Positions 1-7,993 are shown, counted from the stretch's first letter. The stretch: DNA of 8,860 nucleotides from Lachnospira sp. (GCA_017626275.1 JAGAJD010000057.1:1-8860); one strand, 5' to 3'. Notes: generated from the sequence alone by a model not told the origin. Made by a program: numbers and translations.

Positions 1-765
1 AACGTATACGAGTGAACGGCGTGTAATAGATGGAAGAATACTGCTTGACTTAGGTGTAACAACCTTTCCGTCCTTAGTTATAAACAGGAAGTTCGCACCG
101 CCTGTCTCTTCTACCTTGGTTCTTGTTGCCGGGTCTAAGTACATATTCTCTGCATAACCCTCTTCATGCGCTGTCACGATAGCATGTAAACTCATGGCAT
201 AATTAAGACCTGCCTTAATGTGTCCTGTTCCGTTAGGAGCTGCTCTGTCAAAATCTGAAACCTTAATTGTCAATGGCTTTGCACCGCCCTTAAAATAAGG
301 ACCTACCGGTGTTGTAAATACTCTGAACTGATATTCATCAGCAGGCTTTACACCGATAACCGGATTACTTCCGAACATGTACGGACGAACATATAAAGTA
401 GCGCCTGAACCAAACGGAGGAACCCATGCAGCATTAGCCTTTACCGTATCTGCAACTGCCTTAACGAATTTGTCTTCAGGAAATACAGGCATTTCAAGTC
501 TTTCACAGGAATCATGCATTCTCTTTGCATTTAAGTCAGGTCTGAACATAACGATATGTCCGTCCTCTGTTGTGTAAGCCTTTAAGCCTTCAAAGCAAGT
601 CTGTGCATACTGAAGTACGCCTGCACACTCGCTTATAACAACCTTATCATCTTCTGTGATAACGCCGTCGTCCCACGCTCCGTCCTTATAATTTGCAACG
701 AATCTCTTGTCTGTCTTAACGTAACCGAAACCAAGATTTGCCCAGTCAAGATTTTTCTTTTCCAT
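1..765 (-). CDS. ilvE: Branched-chain amino acid aminotransferase, N-terminal part (cut by window edge)
   Basis: This gene encodes a PLP-dependent fold-type IV aminotransferase that interconverts leucine, isoleucine and valine with their 2-keto acids, using glutamate/2-oxoglutarate, in the cytoplasm. The open frame gives 255 residues starting MEKKNLDWANLGFGYVKTD and runs off the left edge; the family is usually about 340 residues, so roughly 85 are missing. Family signatures seen are a YVRPYMFGSNPVIGV stretch followed by TTPVGPYFKGG, GTGHIKAGLNYA with the expected PLP-Schiff-base lysine at about K184, and EETGGANF with the cofactor-contacting Glu at about E220. The layout resembles the eukaryote-like (type II) BCAT group. 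The ATG at 765-763 is preceded by AGGAAG with 8 bp spacing. A promoter lies just upstream. The reading is confident; substrate range among branched-chain acids is inferred from the family. Confidence 0.95.
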   Translation of the reverse strand, partial: MEKKNLDWANLGFGYVKTDKRFVANYKDGAWDDGVITEDDKVVISECAGVLQYAQTCFEGLKAYTTEDGHIVMFRPDLNAKRMHDSCERLEMPVFPEDKFVKAVADTVKANAAWVPPFGSGATLYVRPYMFGSNPVIGVKPADEYQFRVFTTPVGPYFKGGAKPLTIKVSDFDRAAPNGTGHIKAGLNYAMSLHAIVTAHEEGYAENMYLDPATRTKVEETGGANFLFITKDGKVVTPKSSSILPSITRRSLVYV

Positions 766-798
766 ATTACATACTTCCTTTCACATTTGTTAGGAATT

Positions 799-827
799 AT
801 TTTACTGCTAGTAATTTGTAAAGTCAA
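799..827 (-). promoter_or_regulatory. Predicted sigmaA promoter of ilvE
   Basis: On the minus strand the -35 box TTGACT (827-822) and the -10 box TAAAAT (804-799) are separated by exactly 17 bp, each one mismatch or two from consensus. The start of transcription would fall near 792, giving a leader of about 27 nt before the ATG at 765. That leader is too short for a T-box, riboswitch or peptide attenuator. The promoter sits in the 73-bp gap after the aldolase gene, so ilvE can be expressed on its own. Confidence 0.7.
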
Positions 828-838
828 TATGTTTGCAA

Positions 839-1813
839 TTATTCTCTGTCAAGTAATGACTGATAAAAATTAGAGTAATCCTCACGCTTTTCCGATGTAA
901 ATGCAATGGCTGTTCTTGGGTGCTGATTCTGCTGTCCCGTAAGCATGTACTGTACATCGCAGCCCCATACAAGACCTGATTTCTTTAACGGAAGCATCTG
1001 GTTCTGAACAAATTTCAAAACAGGATTCAGGCTGTATTTAGGATTTCTTAAAAAGCCCATCAGCAATTCCATATTACAGTTGCCTGCGCCTCTTCCCATA
1101 CCGCTCATTGTTGCATCTAAATAGCTTACGCCGATAGTACATGCCTCAATCGTGTTGGCAAATGCAAGCTGCTGATTGTTATGTGCATGGATTCCCACTT
1201 TCTTGCCGTATTCTTCCGCCACCTTAAGATACTTGTCTGCAAGCTTGCGAATCTGCTCAGGATATAATGAACCATAGCTGTCAACAAGATATATAGCGTC
1301 AACCTTGCTCTGTCCCAAAATATCAAGTGCCAAATCAAGCTCTGACTCAGCAGCCGTAGAAATAGCCATAATATTAATAGTTGTCTCATAACCCATATCA
1401 GCGCAGTAATTAATCATCTCAACTGCTGCCGGAATCGTATTAATATATGTAGCAATACGAATCATATCAATAACGCTGTCCTGCTTTGGAATAATATCCT
1501 TTTTGTAATCTGTTCTTCCAACATCTGCCATAACGGAAATCTTCAAATCAGTATTGTTGTCTCCTACGATATCCCTGATGTCCTTCTCATCGCAGAACTT
1601 CCACTTGCCAAATTCGTTTACGTCAAAAATTTCCTTTGAAGCCTTATAGCCGAACTCCATATAGTCCACACCTGCTGCCACGTTCGCTGTATATAAATTT
1701 CTTACAAATTCGTCCTCAAAATAAAAATTATTTACAAGTCCTCCGTCTCTGATAGTGCAGTCTACTACCTTAATATCAGGTCTGTAAGAAATCAATTCAC
1801 CCTTTTGTTCCAT
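839..1813 (-). CDS. DRE-TIM metallolyase family aldolase (HMGL-like), substrate unknown
   Basis: This is a 324-residue single-domain protein of the HMG-CoA lyase-like/pyruvate carboxyltransferase superfamily, TIM-barrel enzymes that make or break C-C bonds next to a keto group using a divalent metal. Visible motifs are DCTIRDGG at 18-25 (R22 and D23 match the catalytic Arg and metal-binding Asp), DSYGSLYPEQI at 178-188, HAHNNQ at 209-214 (metal ligands H209 and H211) and GMGRGAGN at 238-245. It has no second domain, unlike isopropylmalate synthase with its LeuA regulatory domain. In 4-hydroxy-2-oxovalerate aldolases of the DmpG type a His follows the RDGx motif; here that place is a Leu (L26), so automatic naming as that aldolase is doubtful. 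The ATG at 1813 has GGAGG 9 bp upstream. It is followed codirectionally, 73 bp away, by ilvE, which hints at keto-acid or amino-acid metabolism, but this is inference. Confidence 0.88.
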   Translation of the reverse strand: MEQKGELISYRPDIKVVDCTIRDGGLVNNFYFEDEFVRNLYTANVAAGVDYMEFGYKASKEIFDVNEFGKWKFCDEKDIRDIVGDNNTDLKISVMADVGRTDYKKDIIPKQDSVIDMIRIATYINTIPAAVEMINYCADMGYETTINIMAISTAAESELDLALDILGQSKVDAIYLVDSYGSLYPEQIRKLADKYLKVAEEYGKKVGIHAHNNQQLAFANTIEACTIGVSYLDATMSGMGRGAGNCNMELLMGFLRNPKYSLNPVLKFVQNQMLPLKKSGLVWGCDVQYMLTGQQNQHPRTAIAFTSEKREDYSNFYQSLLDRE

Positions 1814-1871
1814 TACTTTTTTCCTCCAAAATGTTTTTTGTTTTTCGCTTTAAAGTGTTAAACTGTAATGC

Positions 1872-1899
1872 ATTATAGCACAAAAGTGACAAAATGCAA
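1872..1899 (-). promoter_or_regulatory. Predicted extended -10 promoter of the aldolase gene
   Basis: A perfect TATAAT (1877-1872) preceded by TGC gives the extended -10 form TGnTATAAT. The best -35 match is weak, TTGCAT (1899-1894) with a 16-bp spacer. Transcription would begin near 1865, leaving a leader of about 50 nt. The promoter lies in the 102-bp gap after mfd, in which I see no convincing hairpin plus T-tract, so mfd transcripts may read through into the aldolase gene. Confidence 0.6.
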
Positions 1900-1915
1900 A
1901 CCCTTTATTTCATTT

Positions 1916-4900
1916 TTATTCATTTAGCTGCTTTTGCATATCATTTAAAAGATTCTTAAGTCCTGCGAGATATTCCTGCGCATTACTAAATTTCTTTTTA
2001 GTAACTCTCCATACAAATTGCGGTTCCGGACTGGTCACAAAACGCACTGCTCCTCCGTAGCCGTTTATAAACCCGTCTATTTTTTCTGCCTTAAGCTCTG
2101 CCTTTGCATATATCTTCATCACGGTGCGCCATGAAGCAGGAGCTGATGAATGGTCTATCCCACCCTTAATCTCCATTATCCCGATTTTATGTGCAATCGA
2201 CTTAATCAGCGCAATGTTCAACAAATTCACAGCACTTGTTGGAAGACTTCCGTAACGGTCACTCAATTCATCTTTCATATCAGAAAGCTCTTCCTCAGTC
2301 TCGATAGCAGCTATACGCTTGTATATGTCTAATTTCTGATACTCACTCTTTATATATGATGCCGGAATAAATGCATCTACATCTAAGTCTACATTAGTTT
2401 CAAAACCGTAAGAATTTTTAATGCCTTTTAAGTCATTTACTGCTTCGTTTAACATTTTGCAGTACAGGTCATATCCTACCGCCGCCATATGCCCATGCTG
2501 GCTGCGTCCCAATACGTTTCCTGCGCCTCGTATCTCTAAATCTTTCATGGCTATCTTAAAACCCGAACCGAAATCAGAAAACTCACGTATAGCGCTTAAA
2601 CGCTTTTCTGCGACCTCTGTAAGCATTCTGTCTCTTCTGTACAATAAAAATGCATATGCCGTCCTGCTGCTTCTTCCCACACGACCGCGAAGCTGATAAA
2701 GCTGTGACAGACCAAATTTATCTGCGTCCTCAATAATCATTGTATTTACATTTGAAATGTCCATGCCCGTCTCAATAATTGTCGTTGAAATAAGCACATC
2801 TATCTCACCATTTATAAATTCATACATAATCTTTTCGAGCATACGCTTATCCATCTGTCCATGTGCATATGCAACTACTGCGTCCGGTACAAGCTCCTGA
2901 ATATGCGCCGCAACCTCGTCAATGCTGCGAACTCTGTTATAGACATAATATACCTGTCCATTTCGTGACAATTCACGGTTAATTGCCTCACGAATCATCT
3001 CATCATTATGCTCCGTAACAAATGTCTGTATCGGAACTCTGTCCACCGGAGGTTCTTCAAGCACGCTCATATCCCTGATTCCCACAAGGCTCATGTGCAG
3101 AGTTCTCGGAATAGGCGTAGCGCTGAGAGTCATAACATCAATATCATTTTTAAGCTTCTTTATCTTCTCCTTATGCGTAACTCCGAAACGCTGCTCCTCA
3201 TCGATAATAAGAAGCCCCAAATCCTTAAATTCCACGTCCTTTGAAAGCAGTCTGTGAGTTCCTATTGCAATATCCACAAAACCTTTTTTAAGCTCTGAAA
3301 TGCTTTCCTTAATCTCTTTGCTTGTACGAAAGCTTGACAACTGTGCCACCATCACCGGGAAATTTTTCATGCGCTGTTCAAATGTGTTATAGACCTGCTG
3401 TGCAAGAATCGTAGTCGGCACAAGATATGCCACCTGCTTGCCCTCCTGAACCGCCTTAAATGCGGCACGTATCGCCACTTCTGTCTTTCCGTAGCCGACA
3501 TCGCCGCAGATTAATCTGTCCATAATCCGGGTGCTTTCCATATCGCGCTTAGTATCCTCAATTGCCGTAAGCTGGTCTAAAGTTTCCTCATACGGAAACA
3601 TTTCCTCAAATTCCCTCTGCCATACGGTATCGGGTCCAAACTGATACCCCTTCTGATTCTGCCTTGCAGCATAAAGCGCAACCAAATCTTTTGCAACCTC
3701 TTCTACCGCACCATGCACCTTGGATTTTGTCTTATTCCACTCCTGACCTCCGAGCTTGTTAAGCTTCGGCTTTTTCTCTGTATCCGCCGCCGCATATTTC
3801 TGCAGACGGTCCAACTGTGTGGCAAGCACATAGAGATTGCTGTTTCCGGCATATTCAATCTTAATATAATCCTTTTCGATTCCCTCGACCTCAATCTTCT
3901 CAATACCCTTATAAACTCCGAGACCGTGACTTTCATGCACGACAAAATCACCGATATTAAGCTCATTAAAGCCTGCTATCGATTTACCGTCATACTTTTT
4001 CTTTTTTTCACGTTTCTTTTTTCTTCCTGCAAAAATATCATTTTCAGCAATCACAACCATGCGAAGCAGCGGATATTCAAATCCCTTATGGATATTGCCG
4101 TATGTGACCATAACCGTTCCCGGCAGCATTTCCTTGTCAAAATCCTCGCTGAAATATGCAGTAATTCCCAAGTCCTCCAAATCTGCCACAATTCTTGCCG
4201 CTCTTGTTCTTGAGTTACATACAAGAATACTCTTATAGCCATTTCGCTTATATTTTTTCAAATCATCGGCGAGATACTCAAAGCTGTTATTATATGAGCT
4301 GATACTGCGTGCGTCTATGCGCATATACTGCGTGACCGCAATTGACTTTGGCTTATAATCAAGTGCCGAAACCAATAGAGTGCTTTTTCCTGCGAGCTGC
4401 GCATAAATGCTCTCAATTCCCTTAATCATATCGGTCTGGCTCGGCAGTATATATCCCCCTTCAAGACGATTTTTCATGCTTTCGCTGTATTCATAGGTAA
4501 TCAGCTCCATGCGTTCCGCAAGTCGGTTAGGCTCATCTAACACAAACAGAGTCTCTTCCCTCGGAAAATAGTCCAGAAAACCTGTCAGCTTCTCTGCAAA
4601 GCTGCTTAAAAATTTGCTGTAATCCTTTGTTCTCTCCATGTCTGCAATCGTCCGTCTCAAACGATTACATTTTTCAACTTCTTCCGCAGATTTCTTCTTT
4701 TTGTCATTGCCTAATACTTTTAACTGTGCTTCTGTCTCTTTCTTTAACCGCGCCTGACCACTCTCAATTTCTTCCTGCGTGAGCAGACATTCCGTTGCGG
4801 GAAATACCTTATAACAGTCTATCTTTTCAATGGAGCGCTGGCTCTCCACATCAAACATACGGATAGAATCAACCTCATCGTCCCACATCTCAATTCTTAC

Positions 4901-5500
4901 AGGTGCTTCGTCCGTATACGCAAAAATATCGATAATCCCACCTCTTACAGCAAACTTTCCCTGTCCGTCAACCATTGCACAGCGCTCATAACCCATCTGC
5001 ACAAGCTGTCTTGAAAAAGCTTCAACATCAAGCGTAATTCCCTTTGTGAGCAAAACTGTATTTGATATATATTTCTCCAAAGGCACCAACAAATCGGCAC
5101 AGCCGTCTATCGTTGTGACTACCGTAAGCCCTCTGCCTGCTTCTGCACCGCTTTCCTTATCCTCCGAAAGCGTCCTTACAATCTCATTAATACAACGTAT
5201 TCTCTCACCTGACAACTGGTTGCCGTGAACGTCCGCACTATAAAAAATAAAATCCTTCGCCGGATAATAAATACTGTTTTTGTTAAAAAATACACAGTCC
5301 TCACGGAGCTGTCGTGCTTTAGCCTCATCACCTGTAATAATAACTCTGAATTTGAATTTTTCCCCTAATGCTTCTATCAAATGTGCTTTCTGCGTGTCAA
5401 TACAACCGCTGATCATCATTGCATTTCCGGGCTTCTGATAAAATTTATCAATCCCCTCCATGCCCGCCATCTTCTGCACAGGTTCAAAAAATGTCTTCAT
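1916..5500 (-). CDS. mfd: Transcription-repair coupling factor Mfd
   Basis: Mfd is a DNA translocase that binds RNA polymerase stalled at a lesion, pushes it off the DNA and recruits UvrA for nucleotide excision repair. The 1194-residue product is full length (homologues are about 1150-1180). From the N-terminus: a UvrB-like module (about 15-350), including the YPAKDF and FDVESQRS segments typical of its UvrA-binding face; a CarD-like RNA-polymerase interaction domain from about 511 (FNELNIGDFVVHESHGLGVY) to about 575; SF2 translocase lobes with Walker A GDVGYGKT (K672), Walker B DEEQ (767-770), SATPIPRT (from S793) and the QLRGRVGR motif VI (936-943); and a C-terminal TRCF domain at about 1037-1115. 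A lysine/glutamate-rich helical stretch links the UvrB-like part to the rest. AGGAGG lies only 4 bp before the ATG, a tight spacing. It follows pth by 21 bp, so the two are almost surely cotranscribed. Confidence 0.98.
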   Translation of the reverse strand: MKTFFEPVQKMAGMEGIDKFYQKPGNAMMISGCIDTQKAHLIEALGEKFKFRVIITGDEAKARQLREDCVFFNKNSIYYPAKDFIFYSADVHGNQLSGERIRCINEIVRTLSEDKESGAEAGRGLTVVTTIDGCADLLVPLEKYISNTVLLTKGITLDVEAFSRQLVQMGYERCAMVDGQGKFAVRGGIIDIFAYTDEAPVRIEMWDDEVDSIRMFDVESQRSIEKIDCYKVFPATECLLTQEEIESGQARLKKETEAQLKVLGNDKKKKSAEEVEKCNRLRRTIADMERTKDYSKFLSSFAEKLTGFLDYFPREETLFVLDEPNRLAERMELITYEYSESMKNRLEGGYILPSQTDMIKGIESIYAQLAGKSTLLVSALDYKPKSIAVTQYMRIDARSISSYNNSFEYLADDLKKYKRNGYKSILVCNSRTRAARIVADLEDLGITAYFSEDFDKEMLPGTVMVTYGNIHKGFEYPLLRMVVIAENDIFAGRKKKREKKKKYDGKSIAGFNELNIGDFVVHESHGLGVYKGIEKIEVEGIEKDYIKIEYAGNSNLYVLATQLDRLQKYAAADTEKKPKLNKLGGQEWNKTKSKVHGAVEEVAKDLVALYAARQNQKGYQFGPDTVWQREFEEMFPYEETLDQLTAIEDTKRDMESTRIMDRLICGDVGYGKTEVAIRAAFKAVQEGKQVAYLVPTTILAQQVYNTFEQRMKNFPVMVAQLSSFRTSKEIKESISELKKGFVDIAIGTHRLLSKDVEFKDLGLLIIDEEQRFGVTHKEKIKKLKNDIDVMTLSATPIPRTLHMSLVGIRDMSVLEEPPVDRVPIQTFVTEHNDEMIREAINRELSRNGQVYYVYNRVRSIDEVAAHIQELVPDAVVAYAHGQMDKRMLEKIMYEFINGEIDVLISTTIIETGMDISNVNTMIIEDADKFGLSQLYQLRGRVGRSSRTAYAFLLYRRDRMLTEVAEKRLSAIREFSDFGSGFKIAMKDLEIRGAGNVLGRSQHGHMAAVGYDLYCKMLNEAVNDLKGIKNSYGFETNVDLDVDAFIPASYIKSEYQKLDIYKRIAAIETEEELSDMKDELSDRYGSLPTSAVNLLNIALIKSIAHKIGIMEIKGGIDHSSAPASWRTVMKIYAKAELKAEKIDGFINGYGGAVRFVTSPEPQFVWRVTKKKFSNAQEYLAGLKNLLNDMQKQLNE

Positions 5501-5521
5501 ACACCCTCCTGTCTTTCACAA

Positions 5522-6082
5522 TTATCCGTTGAACCGATTCATTGCACTTTCAATTCCATCTGTTATGATACTCTCCACTGCCTCACAAGCTCTCTCATTC
5601 CCCTGACGAAGAACATCATATATATCTGTCGGAAACTTGGAAAGAACCCAGTCTGCAAGATCCCAGCCCTTTGGTTTGTCACCGACACCAAACTTTACTC
5701 TTTTAAATTGATCTGTTCCCAAATTAGCTATAATGCTCTTAATTCCGTTATGTCCGCCCGCGCTTCCCTTTGGGCGAAGTCTTAATTTTCCCGGCTCAAG
5801 GCTTATGTCGTCAAAAATAACAATCAAATCACTGATGTCTGCCTTATAATAATCCATTACCTCCCTGATACATTCGCCTGAAAGATTCATATAGGTCATA
5901 GGCTTTACAAGAAGTACTTTTTCTCCTGCAATAATCCCTTTTCCAATCATGCCCTTATGTTTTGCTGTATCTACGCTGATATTATATTTATCTGCCAATT
6001 CATCTATTACCGAAAATCCCGCATTATGCCTTGTCCCCATGTATTGTGTTCCCGGATTTCCTAATCCTGCTATAATGTACAT
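5522..6082 (-). CDS. pth: Peptidyl-tRNA hydrolase
   Basis: This enzyme cleaves the ester bond between peptide and tRNA in peptidyl-tRNAs dropped from the ribosome, recycling tRNA; it is usually essential in bacteria. The 186-residue product has the usual length and all expected residues: N9 in GLGNPG, catalytic H19 in TRHNAGF, N66 in KPMTYMNLSGE, the acidic partner at D91/D92 in IFDDISLEPGK, and N112 in GSAGGHNGIKS. The ATG at 6082 has AGGAG about 7 bp upstream. It is the first gene of a pth-mfd pair, an order common in Bacillota, and the 21-bp gap to mfd holds only the mfd ribosome binding site. Its leader of about 124 nt contains a terminator-like hairpin (see 6121-6160), so expression might be partly controlled after initiation; that part is inference. 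Confidence 0.98.
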   Translation of the reverse strand: MYIIAGLGNPGTQYMGTRHNAGFSVIDELADKYNISVDTAKHKGMIGKGIIAGEKVLLVKPMTYMNLSGECIREVMDYYKADISDLIVIFDDISLEPGKLRLRPKGSAGGHNGIKSIIANLGTDQFKRVKFGVGDKPKGWDLADWVLSKFPTDIYDVLRQGNERACEAVESIITDGIESAMNRFNG

Positions 6083-6120
6083 ATTTTTTCTCCTATTATT
6101 AGCTTAAATAATTATTTACA

Positions 6121-6160
6121 GACAGAAAAGCGCGAAGCCTGTACTTATCCGACTTCACGC
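6121..6160 (-). terminator. Terminator-like hairpin in the pth leader, possible chemoreceptor-gene terminator
   Basis: Read on the minus strand, GCGTGAAGTC (6160-6151) pairs with GGCTTCGCGC (6139-6130) to form a 10-bp stem with two G:U pairs and an 11-nt loop, followed by TTTTCTGT. The T-run is short and interrupted, so termination is probably incomplete. The only T-rich side is on the minus strand. It lies 70 bp beyond the stop of the chemoreceptor gene and could end that transcript, but it is also downstream of the predicted pth promoter and so would be in the pth mRNA leader. Confidence 0.5.
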
Positions 6161-6212
6161 TCATCTGCGATGTATATGTAGAGCAACGTATTGTTACTTA
6201 CACTATAATATT

Positions 6213-6241
6213 ATTATATCACTTATTTATTAATCTTTCAA
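6213..6241 (-). promoter_or_regulatory. Predicted sigmaA promoter of pth-mfd
   Basis: TTGAAA (6241-6236) and TATAAT (6218-6213) are separated by exactly 17 bp, and TGA just before the -10 box makes it an extended -10. The -35 box overlaps the last two codons and reaches to the stop region of the chemoreceptor gene. Transcription would start near 6206, about 124 nt before the pth ATG. The spacer end AGTGA plus TATAAT is the same as in the promoter at 7994-8022. Confidence 0.75.
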
Positions 6242-7948
6242 CTTAAATTGCTGTACAAGTTCATTCAAAGCCATAGATTCTGCTGAAAGCTCTTCACTGG
6301 TAGCTGATGATTCTTCTGCAATCGCCGCATTACTCTGTACAACCTCTGAAATCTGGTTGACACCTGCTTCTGCCTGTTTAATCTGTTCCGCCTGCACTTC
6401 AGCAAGCTCCTGTAATTCTTTTGAACTTTCAGCCATAGAATTGATTCCATCTACCAGCTTTGTGAATTCTTCAGCAGTCTTTTCGACTATGCGATTGCTA
6501 TTCTCAATTTCACTAATAGAATTCATAATCAATTCCCGTGTATTAACAGCAGACTTAGCACTCTCATCTGCAAGTGTACCAATTTGTGAAGCAACCACCG
6601 CAAAACCACGTCCTGCCTCCCCTGCTCTTGCTGCCTCAATGGAAGCATTAAGCGCCAAAAGATTTGTCTGCTCTGCAATTTCTTCAATATCCCCGATTAT
6701 ATTTTCAATCTTCTTTGACATTTCATTCAATTGCTGCATGGAATCCGTCATAGACAACATCTCCTGCTGCGTTTTATCTGCTTCATCTGCATATTCCACA
6801 CACATTTTGTAAGAAGATTTTGCGCTGTTATGTGTGTGCTCCACGCCTTCAACAATACTTGTAAATGAAGCAAGCAGTTCTTCAACTGCTCCTGCCTGAT
6901 CTGTAGAACCTTCTGCAAGGTTTTGTGAGCCTTCCGCAAGATTTGTCGCACCGATTGATACCTGCGCGGCAGCTTCCTCAATATGATGAAGTGTTTTATT
7001 CATTTCCATATTCATTTCATGAATTGACTCGTCCATCGCCGCAAAATCGCCTACATAGCCTCCCGTAATACCACAAATACCTGTATAGTCATTATTTGCC
7101 ATAAGCTCCATACGTCTGTTGACATCTTTAATTATTATTGCAAGATTATCTGCCATTTCTTTCGCAATATTAACCATATCGGATACTTCATCTTCTGTCT
7201 CCATTTCAGGGAATCCACTTGTTAAATCACCCTCTGCAAATGTTCTTAAACGTGCTCCCAGTTCATCTAACGGTCTTACAATATTAACTGCGAGCTGCCC
7301 ACCAATCTTCTTTGCCATAAAATATGCTGCCACAATAATAATTATTATTACTGCTATTAAAATAATCTGCAATATCATTAAGCTTTTTTCTAAGCTGTTA
7401 CCTTCTTTTACATTCAGATTCATAAGTTCCACCATATCCTGATAAACCATCTCATATTGTGGTGCAACCTGTTCCTTTGCCATCTTCTGTGCCTGCATGC
7501 TTTTTTCTATATCTGTTGTTTTTCCTGTTGTTATAACTTTGTCTGCAAGCATCCAATAATCATCTATTTCTGATTCTATCTCTGCAAATTTTTCTTTTTC
7601 CGCTTTAGAAACAAGTGTTTTTTTCACTGTGTCTGCATATTCCTGACACGCTTCTTTCTTCTGCTGATATTCGTCATAACAGTCCTGAACTAATGCAGAA
7701 TCCTGATATCCTATAACAGCGCGCAAATTACTTCTTGTATCTGCAAAAGTAATCATCATTTTTCCGATATCACCCTGTGAAAAACCATAATTAACCAAAG
7801 CATAATTATAGCGGTTACTCATAACTCCCATTGCTATTCCACCTATAATTCCGGACATACTCACCAACAGAGCAATCATAAGAATTGCCGATGAAATTCT
7901 TTTCTCCAATCTTTTTTTGCTCAGACCTTCAACTATTTTTCTTATCAT
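6230..7948 (-). CDS. Methyl-accepting chemotaxis protein (transmembrane chemoreceptor)
   Basis: This is an inner-membrane chemoreceptor that would signal through CheW/CheA. Numbered from the ATG at 7948 it has 572 residues: a basic N-terminus, TM1 at about 19-43, an extracytoplasmic helical segment of about 145 residues (size of a four-helix-bundle sensor), TM2 at about 190-211 (a run of Ile/Val), a HAMP domain from about 212 (motif IVRPLDELGARL, then EGDLT) to 272, a second HAMP-like stretch at about 273-320 (MANNDYT, GDFAAMDESIHEMN), and the signalling coiled coil to the end. The hairpin tip EIAEQTNLLALNASIEAARA followed by GEAGRGFAVVA, at about 423-453, is the kinase-contact region and is fully conserved. 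Several E/Q-rich helix positions could be methylated, but there is no C-terminal CheR-tether pentapeptide; the end is QFKLKD. No che genes are nearby, and the ligand cannot be told. An upstream GTG (7954) could add two residues. Confidence 0.95.
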   Translation of the reverse strand: MIRKIVEGLSKKRLEKRISSAILMIALLVSMSGIIGGIAMGVMSNRYNYALVNYGFSQGDIGKMMITFADTRSNLRAVIGYQDSALVQDCYDEYQQKKEACQEYADTVKKTLVSKAEKEKFAEIESEIDDYWMLADKVITTGKTTDIEKSMQAQKMAKEQVAPQYEMVYQDMVELMNLNVKEGNSLEKSLMILQIILIAVIIIIIVAAYFMAKKIGGQLAVNIVRPLDELGARLRTFAEGDLTSGFPEMETEDEVSDMVNIAKEMADNLAIIIKDVNRRMELMANNDYTGICGITGGYVGDFAAMDESIHEMNMEMNKTLHHIEEAAAQVSIGATNLAEGSQNLAEGSTDQAGAVEELLASFTSIVEGVEHTHNSAKSSYKMCVEYADEADKTQQEMLSMTDSMQQLNEMSKKIENIIGDIEEIAEQTNLLALNASIEAARAGEAGRGFAVVASQIGTLADESAKSAVNTRELIMNSISEIENSNRIVEKTAEEFTKLVDGINSMAESSKELQELAEVQAEQIKQAEAGVNQISEVVQSNAAIAEESSATSEELSAESMALNELVQQFKLKD

Positions 7949-7967
7949 AGCCACTTTCCTCCTTATG
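7949..7967 (-). promoter_or_regulatory. Ribosome binding site that decides the chemoreceptor start
   Basis: On the minus strand AGGAGG is followed by AAAGTGGCT and then ATG (7948). The spacing to this ATG is 9 bp, whereas to the in-frame GTG at 7954 it is only 3 bp, which is too close for normal initiation. I therefore prefer the ATG, making the protein two residues shorter than the longest reading frame. Confidence 0.75.
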
Positions 7968-7993
7968 TTGATTCCGATCAGACACTTTACTAA

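Noticed and set aside
1814..1915. A possible intrinsic terminator after mfd
   Set aside because: I found no stem of useful length followed by a T-tract; the gap is better explained by the aldolase promoter and ribosome binding site.
3713..4213. A 166-codon plus-strand open frame antisense to mfd
   Set aside because: It is the mirror of a charged, well-conserved part of mfd (CarD-like domain region), has no convincing ribosome binding site, and its Cys/Phe/Leu-rich composition is what an antisense frame of Lys/Glu-rich coding gives.
5381..5785. A 134-codon plus-strand frame spanning the mfd-pth junction
   Set aside because: It runs antisense through two real genes and their ribosome binding site, with no recognisable domain.
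6205..6214. The perfect palindrome ATAATATTAT next to the pth -10 box, as a possible operator
   Set aside because: It is all A/T and short in an A/T-rich promoter, so it is easily explained by chance.
6357..6812. A 151-codon plus-strand frame antisense to the chemoreceptor
   Set aside because: Ser/Ala-rich mirror of the signalling coiled coil; such long antisense frames are usual opposite Ala/Glu-rich helices, and nothing supports translation.
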